A DNA stretch of 64,000 nt from Cellulosilyticum lentocellum DSM 5427 (GTDB lineage: Bacteria > Bacillota > Clostridia > Lachnospirales > Cellulosilyticaceae), in NCBI RefSeq assembly GCF_000178835.2, contig NC_015275.1, positions 4,059,001-4,123,000 on the forward strand. The letters are read 5' to 3'. This document shows, piece after piece, positions 13,339-21,186 of the stretch (position 1 is the first letter of the stretch; each line of letters starts with the position of its first letter). Under the pieces are notes generated by a model, which saw nothing but the letters and a program-made list of their open reading frames with translations, made no database searches and was not told the origin of the DNA. The translations under genes were made by a program, and so were the position numbers.

Positions 13339-15078
13339 CTAATCCCATCTGCTACTTTGTAAGATTCTTATACATTCCATTTCATCTGCATAATATTGCT
13401 TTAATGCTTTTTCTACACCATCTGCCTTTGCTTGTACAATCTCACCTATATTTTTAAGTTTTTTATTTACTCTATCTATCTCTCGTTCTGCCAAATTACA
13501 CGCAGATGTCACACTAGGATAATCTGCATATGTTCTCTTAAAACCTTCATGAATTAAAGTACAATTACTTAATTCTTTTGTATAACCTTTCAACAACTTT
13601 TCTCCCATTTTACTTATTTTTCTTCTTAAGACCTGTACCTCTCTTAATGAAACATCTATATTAATCTCTTCATCTGTAAAGTCTGAAACACTTACATTAG
13701 GTGCATAAAGTGTAAAACCTTTAGTGATTTTTATCTGATTCCTCTTATTTATAGCGGCCCTAACCTGCTGTATCTGTTCTGCACCTAACCTTATTTGCTC
13801 TAATTCTTGTCTCATAGCAGTAAGCATTTCTTGTTCTTGATTACTACTTATAAATGCATTTGCTACACCTGGTAGTAACCATAGGATGCCCCCTACTGTT
13901 GCTTGTGTCTTTACATCATATGGTGGCATTAGATTTAACGGCGCCCCAAACTTCTCAAAATATTCCACCATAGAACTCAGCTTAGAGTCTTTTATCTGTC
14001 GGCTGGCAATCTCACCTAGCTTAGAAATTTGAACATATTGACTAGCAATCTTTTTAAATTTACTAATATATGATTTATTTGAAGAATCTACTTGAATCTT
14101 CTTATCATCACCTATTAAGTCATACAAATTATGGGTTTCAAAATCAAGTCCTATCTCACACTCTATTACATATTTCCCCTTACTTTCATCCCATTTCATT
14201 TTTTTCAATAAACTTATTGCTTCTGGCATTGTAATGTTTATGATTTCATATTCTTCTTTAGTCATCTCTATACCATAAGCCCCAGATTGCATTTTACTTC
14301 CTATGACAGTAATGACTTTACCTGCTTTTTCTCCTGCTTGACCTACTATGTCCCGATTATTAACTAAATGGGTTATATTATAATCTTCTAGTGACTTACC
14401 ATTCTTCTTAATTACATCTAGCATGTTTTGCACCGTACCAACCCCGTTAAATGTATATCCCTCTAGGTCATACTGGATAGCTACACTCTGCGCTAGACCG
14501 CCTCCTAAAGAATGTCCCGTTGTAGTTATTTCCTGAATATTTACATGTGTTTGTTTTGAAACCTTTTCTGCAAACGCTATCGCTTCATTTATTTGTGTGA
14601 TCTCTTGTTCTCCTAATATAATCTGTGCATCTGCTATAGCATCTCCTACTTTACCACCTATCTCTGTTTGCCTTTCAGATACACCTGATTTTGTATACTC
14701 TTTTATAAGTTCTTGAAGTTCTTCTCCATTCGGGAAGTCCGTCCCTCTATAACCAATGATTACTTTTCCCCCTGGAGATTTTACAGCTATTGCTCCAAAT
14801 CCACTTTCACTACTCTCCTGTGTAACATAGGTATAACCCTCAATAGTAGCAAATGCTCCTTTATCAAAGAGTTGACGTTCTATAGCTGCTTTCTGTTTTA
14901 TGTCTTCATCATCAGACTCTTCTCTGCTTGTTATGTACTTATTTATGTTTTCTTGAGTGAATTTACCATCTTTCAATAAACTTTCTATCTCGACTTGATT
15001 ATATGCCAACTGACTAATGGCTATTTGTGGCATAAATTCCTCTGCATTTATTTCTGTAATTCCCATTGCCTCTTTCAT
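13339..15078 (-). CDS. T7SS lipase effector with reversed domain order (TslA-like)
   Basis: A 579-residue protein. Residues ~30-330 form a class-3 lipase/alpha-beta hydrolase: nucleophile elbow G-H-S-L-G-G near residue 190, likely acid in N-N-R-D-I-V, likely catalytic His in F-E-T-H-N-L near 317. Residues ~445-579 form a helical LXG-like export domain with the turn T-Y-A-D-Y-P-S-V and alternating charged helices. Toxin first, export domain last, is the order of S. aureus TslA, a phospholipase effector. The ATG overlaps the stop of the membrane-protein gene before it (TAATG), implying coupled translation. Expected target: membrane lipids of neighbouring cells. Confidence 0.82.
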   Translation of the reverse strand: MKEAMGITEINAEEFMPQIAISQLAYNQVEIESLLKDGKFTQENINKYITSREESDDEDIKQKAAIERQLFDKGAFATIEGYTYVTQESSESGFGAIAVKSPGGKVIIGYRGTDFPNGEELQELIKEYTKSGVSERQTEIGGKVGDAIADAQIILGEQEITQINEAIAFAEKVSKQTHVNIQEITTTGHSLGGGLAQSVAIQYDLEGYTFNGVGTVQNMLDVIKKNGKSLEDYNITHLVNNRDIVGQAGEKAGKVITVIGSKMQSGAYGIEMTKEEYEIINITMPEAISLLKKMKWDESKGKYVIECEIGLDFETHNLYDLIGDDKKIQVDSSNKSYISKFKKIASQYVQISKLGEIASRQIKDSKLSSMVEYFEKFGAPLNLMPPYDVKTQATVGGILWLLPGVANAFISSNQEQEMLTAMRQELEQIRLGAEQIQQVRAAINKRNQIKITKGFTLYAPNVSVSDFTDEEINIDVSLREVQVLRRKISKMGEKLLKGYTKELSNCTLIHEGFKRTYADYPSVTSACNLAEREIDRVNKKLKNIGEIVQAKADGVEKALKQYYADEMECIRILQSSRWD

Positions 15079-15857
15079 TATTTCTCATCTCCTTTATCTT
15101 TACTATAATCATTGAGTATAAATCTATTTTCAAACGTTATATTCTCAAACGAAAAATCTTCATTATATTCGCTGTCTAAAATGCATTTAAACATCAAACC
15201 TTCTCTATCGTAATTTCTCTCTTGATCCTTTAAAAATTCTGCATTAGCATCATATACTTTAACTACAACTTCTAGTCTTTTTTTTATACCCACTTTCCTC
15301 ATAAGTTGTCCTATTTCATAAACTTTTTTTCTTATTTCTTCCTTTTCATATTCTCCGTAAAGACTTACAACTATGTCAAAATAAACTTTATTCTTATCCT
15401 GATTATCAATAAAAGTTTGAAGTGTAGCCCTTTTTTTATAACTAATCGTTGTATCAGGTATAACCTCCGCATACACTAAATATTTTTCTCCATTTTTAAA
15501 TACTTCCTTGCATAATTGCTCACCATAGGGTTGCATAACCTTTCGCCCTAGTACAATTAAAAAGCCATCCGATAACCCTAAACTTCCATTATCTGTACAA
15601 TTAAACTTCAAGTCCGGCTCACCTATGGGCTGAAATTTTGCCCTAAAGGTTTTTTGTAATTCTCCTGCTCCTATAAAGGAATAACTACTTACATATTCAA
15701 ATTCTTCATTATACTTATCTTTCAAATAACTACTCATTTTTTCTATCATTACTTGTTTTCTTTGTTCGTTTTTAGCCTTCTGCTGTTGCACGATTACAAC
15801 AATGATTAAACCTACAATGATTGCCCCTATAATAATTCTTTTACTTTTTGCCTTCAT
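15078..15857 (-). CDS. Membrane-anchored putative immunity protein for the lipase effector
   Basis: From the ATG behind AAGGGAG, the protein opens with K-A-K-S-K-R and one transmembrane helix (~20 residues, I-I-I-G-A-I-I-V-G-L-I-I-V-V-I-V), then a ~230-residue mostly beta/alpha domain placed outside the membrane. A longer start seven codons upstream has a poorly spaced ribosome site. It is translationally coupled to the lipase effector. Immunity to T7SS lipases must act on the outer face of the membrane (TilA in S. aureus is a lipoprotein), so this topology fits an immunity role. No family recognised. Confidence 0.6.
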   Translation of the reverse strand: MKAKSKRIIIGAIIVGLIIVVIVQQQKAKNEQRKQVMIEKMSSYLKDKYNEEFEYVSSYSFIGAGELQKTFRAKFQPIGEPDLKFNCTDNGSLGLSDGFLIVLGRKVMQPYGEQLCKEVFKNGEKYLVYAEVIPDTTISYKKRATLQTFIDNQDKNKVYFDIVVSLYGEYEKEEIRKKVYEIGQLMRKVGIKKRLEVVVKVYDANAEFLKDQERNYDREGLMFKCILDSEYNEDFSFENITFENRFILNDYSKDKGDEK

Positions 15858-15960
15858 GCTTTTTCTCCCTTGATCCATATTCCTTTAAAATCCCTTTATC
15901 TTTATACTCCATATTATGTTTTATTATTGAGTCTTTTATATTTTTCTTATTAAAAATATA

Positions 15961-15997
15961 AGGGACTACAAGCAAATCATCCTGTCTATAGTCCCTT
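15961..15997 (-). terminator. Terminator after the large secreted protein gene
   Basis: AGGGACTA pairs with TAGTCCCT, and the minus-strand transcript continues into ATATTTTT. Homologous hairpins follow the two related large secreted genes at about 24.2 and 31.8 kb. They separate the stalk/large-protein unit from the toxin unit downstream. Confidence 0.7.
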
Positions 15998-16026
15998 CAT
16001 CTTTTTTGTTTAGTAGCTATATTTAG

Positions 16027-18684
16027 TTAATTATTTAAATCATCATACATGGATCCATGAACCTGAAGTGCTATCTCATCCAGTTGCTTTTCTGTATTAA
16101 CACCTTTGAGTGTCATTCCTGGTACATTCGTAATACTTGATACATCTACATCATTTAACCATGCTGTCATATAATACTTGCCATTTTTCATACCACCAAA
16201 GGTATAACACTTTTGATTATCTGGATTCACCGTTATGGTTACTAAAGTTTCTTCTACTACCTTACAAATATATTGACCCTCTTGTATGTACTCTCTATAC
16301 TTATACTCATCTTTACTATTTTGTGTATTGGATTCCTCATAGCCTTCTAAAATTTCTTTAAAATAAGTATGCGTAAAACCTGCTGCATCTGGGCTATATG
16401 GTACTTCATATTCTGTTACATAATTATAATCTCTTTGTATACCTAATAGGCCTTCTGCTGCTGTTGCTGCTGTGGGATCATCTATTTGTAACTTCAACTG
16501 ATAGTTAGAGCCCTTATCTACATAGGTCATGTTAGATCCATAATTAAAACTTTGTAACACTTCATCTACAAGATCTTTGTGTTCCTGGGTTTCCTTAGCT
16601 TCATCTTTATAGATTTCTGTACGTATGGTAAGTGTATACTCTCCTGCTGGATTAAAGTAGTAGCCAGATTTAAAAGGATACTTGTATTGGCGTTGTAGAT
16701 CTCTATCTGTTGCAAAAGGTACGTGAGGATAATCTAATTTATTAGTACTCTTTCTCTTAGCACTATTTAAGTCCTCCTCATAAATACTACTCATACTCTG
16801 ATTAATACCCCACTCAATCATTGCTTTATTTTGCTGAGTAAAGATACGTTCATGCTGTCCCTGTATTGCTTCATAGGTCATATCTCCTGTAGCAAATACA
16901 TTCTTCATCCATCTTTGCACAAACATCTCATATTCATCACTTTCCCACCAAATAGTCTTGTTTAAAGAATCGTGTGTATTATCATCTATTTCCTTTTTAA
17001 AATGACGTGCTTCTACGCTGGGCATAGGTTTTCTGCCATTATATACTTGCGTTGTTATACTAATACGATCTTCCCCCGGCTGGAATATACCATTTTGAGT
17101 TCCTGAACCATAATAGGTACTACAACCACTACAATCATAATAATGGCTAGAACCATCCTCATTTTCACAACAATAGACACTATGAGAAGTATGATAATCA
17201 TAGTCCCTCTTAACATCACCCTCATAGAAAACTATCATCTCACGTATAGGATTAGAAAGATTAGGTAGATAGAAATCTCCATACTCCTCCCTCTTAATAA
17301 CACCTTGTATAATCGGACTTCTCGTAACAGACTCTGCTGCTTCATCCACCGGAGGGTTCGTATCATCCTTTACTTTTGCATCTGATAATGCACCGTCGTT
17401 ATCTTCTATATCCACATTTAATGCTCCTGTTAAATTACCCTCCCATCTCCAAAGGCTTTTATTAGGTGATTGTACGCTTCCAGGAATCCCTCCACCCGCT
17501 AACTCATGTTCTAATTCTTTAGTAAGCTCATCATAATAGAGGGTATAGTTAGCTTTTGCAATATCATAGCGAATCCAAGATATGCTCTCACTATCTTTAT
17601 TATCTGTATAAATACTTTCTTCAGGGTTCTTACTTGGATTAATCTCAAAAATAATAGTGACTGGTTCTTTGGGCATGATAAACTCTAGGTCAAATACCGC
17701 ATCAAATTCCGAACCTTCAGATGGTATAGTAGCACTTCCTTGACTCGCACCTTCCCCATACCCTGTAAACTTGCATGCACTTTCTTCTTTCTGTTGATAC
17801 ATAGTACCTGTTGTATTTCCCTTAACGGTCCATTTATAGGTAGTATCGACATTTTCATCAAATGTAGATTTAACTATAGCTGATGCTTTTACTACATCAT
17901 CATTTCTTACACCTGCGCCTTCTGCCTGTGCACATTCTAAAGTTACTGTTAAATTAGGTCCTATTAAACTAAATGGAGCTATAGGGACACCCATATAATA
18001 CCTACCTCCCTTATATAAACGTCCTTGTCCCCAAGTATCTTGTGTAGGTGGGGTAATAATATGTACATATTCAATCCAACCGCCATTAGGTTTATCTCCT
18101 ACATTATGCAAAGGATAATTCCTATCACTATAGTTAGGAGCATCTGGTTGTTTTACATCTTTATATTTTTTACCTCCATAAGCTATATCTACGCCTACTT
18201 GAATGGCTTCTTCCAACGTAACATTATCTCCAATTCCTGGTATATCAAAACTAGCCATATCAAAAACTGATTGATCACAATATGACTTCATCCAAGGTTT
18301 ATGATCTCCCCATTTAGAAATTACCTTTCCATCCCACCCTACCTTCCATCGATACTGTGGGTTAGGTACTAAATCCCCTTCACTATTTTTTCCAAGAAAT
18401 TCTTTTTCTCCTCTATCATCCCCTCCAGACATATTTCCATAAGCCAACATATAGGTCTCTTCTTTTGTACTACCATACCCCTTATCATAAACGTGTAAGT
18501 CCCCATACTCACCTATTCTCAAAGGATACTCTTCATCCCCTAATCCATATATTTGTGCCATATCTTGATTAAACTTTTGCCTTACTGTCTCTTGTTCATC
18601 AGTTAAGGTGGATGCCATTATTGAGGTATGAAGATTTTGAAGTACTAAACTACTTACTATTAGATACTTTAACCATTTTTTCAT
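16027..18684 (-). CDS. Large secreted protein of unknown function, subtype A
   Basis: About 885 residues. A signal peptide (M-K-K-W-L-K-Y-L-I-V-S-S-L-V) is followed by a domain specific to subtype A (~30-230), an Ig/CARDB-like beta domain (~235-345, T-F-D-E-N-V-D-T-T-Y-K-W-T-V), and a long conserved region with a Cys-rich patch (V-Y-C-C-E-N ... Y-D-C-S-G-C). There is no C-terminal anchor. ATG at the second Met behind GAGGA is preferred. It follows a stalk-domain gene by about 20 bases; the same pair recurs four times in the window. It is presumably an extracytoplasmic part or cofactor of the secretion system, but no family was recognised. Confidence 0.7.
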   Translation of the reverse strand: MKKWLKYLIVSSLVLQNLHTSIMASTLTDEQETVRQKFNQDMAQIYGLGDEEYPLRIGEYGDLHVYDKGYGSTKEETYMLAYGNMSGGDDRGEKEFLGKNSEGDLVPNPQYRWKVGWDGKVISKWGDHKPWMKSYCDQSVFDMASFDIPGIGDNVTLEEAIQVGVDIAYGGKKYKDVKQPDAPNYSDRNYPLHNVGDKPNGGWIEYVHIITPPTQDTWGQGRLYKGGRYYMGVPIAPFSLIGPNLTVTLECAQAEGAGVRNDDVVKASAIVKSTFDENVDTTYKWTVKGNTTGTMYQQKEESACKFTGYGEGASQGSATIPSEGSEFDAVFDLEFIMPKEPVTIIFEINPSKNPEESIYTDNKDSESISWIRYDIAKANYTLYYDELTKELEHELAGGGIPGSVQSPNKSLWRWEGNLTGALNVDIEDNDGALSDAKVKDDTNPPVDEAAESVTRSPIIQGVIKREEYGDFYLPNLSNPIREMIVFYEGDVKRDYDYHTSHSVYCCENEDGSSHYYDCSGCSTYYGSGTQNGIFQPGEDRISITTQVYNGRKPMPSVEARHFKKEIDDNTHDSLNKTIWWESDEYEMFVQRWMKNVFATGDMTYEAIQGQHERIFTQQNKAMIEWGINQSMSSIYEEDLNSAKRKSTNKLDYPHVPFATDRDLQRQYKYPFKSGYYFNPAGEYTLTIRTEIYKDEAKETQEHKDLVDEVLQSFNYGSNMTYVDKGSNYQLKLQIDDPTAATAAEGLLGIQRDYNYVTEYEVPYSPDAAGFTHTYFKEILEGYEESNTQNSKDEYKYREYIQEGQYICKVVEETLVTITVNPDNQKCYTFGGMKNGKYYMTAWLNDVDVSSITNVPGMTLKGVNTEKQLDEIALQVHGSMYDDLNN

Positions 18685-18705
18685 AATCATTTCCTCTTTA
18701 ATAAT

Positions 18706-19518
18706 TTATTTCTTATACACTCGAATATTTACTGATCTACTATCACCACTTACCTCAAAAATATAATTTTCTGTATCAAAAGTTTTTTCTCCAATTTTAT
18801 CTCTAATACTTTTTTTAGTTCTAGCAAAATCTATTATTCTCTTTGCTTCACTTGGACTTAATACTTGCTGTAATAGCTCCTCTGCCGCATCACACTGAAT
18901 GCTATAATCCACTTTCATCCCTTGTGTTACTAATATAATAATTCCATCTGATGTATCGGTATACACTTGCATTAAACTCTCTGTTGTTATTTTTGACGCA
19001 GATTGTGTTTTAGTCACTCTAGAATCTGCAGTAATAGGTACTGTAAATGGTCCTGCCTCAAACACTTTCACCTCAGGAAGTGGTGCCTTTCCATTATCTA
19101 TGTACACGATTCTTACCTTATTATCCCATTTAACCGTTGCTCCTAATGCTTCGCTTACAAACCTTATTGGTACATAAGTTCTTGTTCCTTTTACAATAGC
19201 TGCTGTATCTAATTCTTTAACTTGTCCATCCACCATAATTTGCTTTGAATTAATGTGTAATATGACTACTTTATCTCCATCTAGAATCGTTACCCTTTTT
19301 GCTGCTGAGTCCCATTCTACCTTAGCTCCTAACTGTTCACTTACAAACCTAACTGGCACTAATACTCTACTATTACTATCCACATAAGGCTTTCCATCTG
19401 GAAAATATACTTGTGTTCCATTAACTCTTACACGTATCTCTGATAGTGCAAATACTTGTGGCATGCACATCATCATTAACATTATTACAGCTAGACTTTT
19501 TAATATTCTTTTTTTCAT
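18706..19518 (-). CDS. Secreted stalk-domain protein (copper amine oxidase N-terminal-like), subtype A
   Basis: 270 residues with a signal peptide ending near V-F-A-L-S, then a Cu_amine_oxidN1-type stalk domain of two half-repeats (S-R-V-L-V-P-V-R-F-V-S-E-Q-L-G-A-K-V-E-W and T-Y-V-P-I-R-F-V-S-E-A-L-G-A-T-V-K-W). A ~110-residue C-terminal domain with C-D-A-E-E-L-L-Q and a final V-N-I-R-V-Y-K-K follows. Stalk domains are common surface modules in Clostridia, often binding wall or forming stalks; no amine oxidase activity is expected. Its C-terminal type always accompanies a subtype A large protein, suggesting the two interact. Confidence 0.82.
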   Translation of the reverse strand: MKKRILKSLAVIMLMMMCMPQVFALSEIRVRVNGTQVYFPDGKPYVDSNSRVLVPVRFVSEQLGAKVEWDSAAKRVTILDGDKVVILHINSKQIMVDGQVKELDTAAIVKGTRTYVPIRFVSEALGATVKWDNKVRIVYIDNGKAPLPEVKVFEAGPFTVPITADSRVTKTQSASKITTESLMQVYTDTSDGIIILVTQGMKVDYSIQCDAAEELLQQVLSPSEAKRIIDFARTKKSIRDKIGEKTFDTENYIFEVSGDSRSVNIRVYKK

Positions 19519-19662
19519 TTTTAATCTCCCTTTGCTATCTGATTATTTTTTAATCAATTTTATATCATATAAGTGTTTTTGTTTATAATTTATAGATATA
19601 GCATAAGATAATAAGCTCATACATCTTCATACAATGGTAATATTTCTTATTTCCACTTGAAG

Positions 19663-21186
19663 TTAATCTATTATTCTAAAGTTCTTTTCTATAGAAAATG
19701 CTTGTCTTAGCTCATCAATCTTTTCTCCTATACGTTTACCCTTTTCTGTCTCATTGCTATATTCACCTTCAAAGCACTGAGATACATAAACTGTATCTCC
19801 TCGTTCCCCCAAATATGTATACATATATTGTTCTGTCGTTTTCCATTCATCCATGTTTAATGTGCTTATTAAAAATAAGTTGTATGTTTTTTTATCAATT
19901 GAATATAAAAACTCTACCCCTTCATTATTTTCTTTGACTTTATACAAGCCTTCCCAACTATTTGGGATAATAATTTGAAATTTCAATAACGAACTAGTAT
20001 ATATTTCTTCTGCTTGCTTATATGTATCTTTTTCTAGTAACTTCTGCTCCCAAATACACTTATTATCTGTGTCAATATACATCCACTTACCATTTTTTAA
20101 TACTTTTGCTAATCCGTGCTTAAATGCTTCTACATTGTCATATTGTGCCTTAATAACATCTTCACCAGACTTATTGATAAACCCCCATTTACCGTCTTGC
20201 CTCACACCAGCTAGTCCCTCAGAAAAACTCTGCGCTGATTCGAATGTTCTATCAAAAATATTTTCTTTTTGTTGATTAATATACCTCCAATTCACACCAT
20301 CATAAATAGCAGCTACTCCTTCTGAGAAACTCATTGCTCCTACAAATTGTTGTTCTATTACTATATTTCCACTACCATTAATATAGCCATATAAATTGTC
20401 TTCACCTTCATATCTATCTCCTGTCATAACTACCGCTAATCCATCTGAAAAGCTATCTGCTGCACCATATTTTTGAAATACAAATTCTCCCTTCTCATTA
20501 ATAAATTGACTATATACTTTACCACTAACGGCATTTTCAATTACTGCATAACTTTCCTTAAATTCAAATCCTACCTCCCCAATGACTTCTATAATTTTTT
20601 CTCCCTTTTTATTAATATATTGTATTTTGCGCCCTACACTTACAGCAGCCTTTCCCTCACTGAAAGACTCGGCTGAATCAAATTGGGGTTCAATTGCTAG
20701 TTTCCCTTCTTCATTTATATATCCCCATTTACCATTAATCTGAACTGTTGCTAGTCCCTCACTGAAATTTAAAGCAAGCTCATATTGAGGCTGAATTACC
20801 ACTTGACCCAAGCCATCAATATACCCATATGAACCCTGATAACTAATTACAGCATACCCTTGTGAAAAATCACTTGCATATTCATATTGTGGTTCAACTA
20901 TAGTGTTTCCATTTTCATCTATAAAACCATACTTATTGTTATCTTTAATTAAATAGAGATATTTTTCATTATTTGCATCTGTAACTATAGGTTGATTTAC
21001 TCCAACCTTATCCTCATCACTTTCCATAGCTGTAGTTTTATTTATATCAGATTTATCTTCACTATTATCCATAATTGTAGCTTCATTTACACTTGACTTA
21101 GCTATACCACATCCAGCTAATAACACGATTGTTACAATTATAATGCTCATTAATAATTGAGTTACTTTAGTCTCCTTAAATTTCAT
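19663..21186 (-). CDS. WG-repeat lipoprotein, candidate immunity protein
   Basis: 507 residues. A lipoprotein signal peptide with L-L-A-G-C lipobox is followed by about eight WG-type repeats (pattern K-Y-G-F-I-D-E-N-G-N-T-I-V-E-P-Q-Y ... F-S-E-G-L-A-x-V) and a C-terminal domain of about 120 residues (S-L-L-K-F-Q-I-I-I-P-N-S-W-E-G). The start codon overlaps the end of the peptidoglycan-hydrolase effector, so the two are coupled. A lipoprotein on the outer membrane face beside a secreted wall-degrading effector suits immunity or targeting. The C-terminal domain resembles that of the lipoprotein after the 752-residue effector, arguing for a shared function. Confidence 0.7.
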   Translation of the reverse strand: MKFKETKVTQLLMSIIIVTIVLLAGCGIAKSSVNEATIMDNSEDKSDINKTTAMESDEDKVGVNQPIVTDANNEKYLYLIKDNNKYGFIDENGNTIVEPQYEYASDFSQGYAVISYQGSYGYIDGLGQVVIQPQYELALNFSEGLATVQINGKWGYINEEGKLAIEPQFDSAESFSEGKAAVSVGRKIQYINKKGEKIIEVIGEVGFEFKESYAVIENAVSGKVYSQFINEKGEFVFQKYGAADSFSDGLAVVMTGDRYEGEDNLYGYINGSGNIVIEQQFVGAMSFSEGVAAIYDGVNWRYINQQKENIFDRTFESAQSFSEGLAGVRQDGKWGFINKSGEDVIKAQYDNVEAFKHGLAKVLKNGKWMYIDTDNKCIWEQKLLEKDTYKQAEEIYTSSLLKFQIIIPNSWEGLYKVKENNEGVEFLYSIDKKTYNLFLISTLNMDEWKTTEQYMYTYLGERGDTVYVSQCFEGEYSNETEKGKRIGEKIDELRQAFSIEKNFRIID

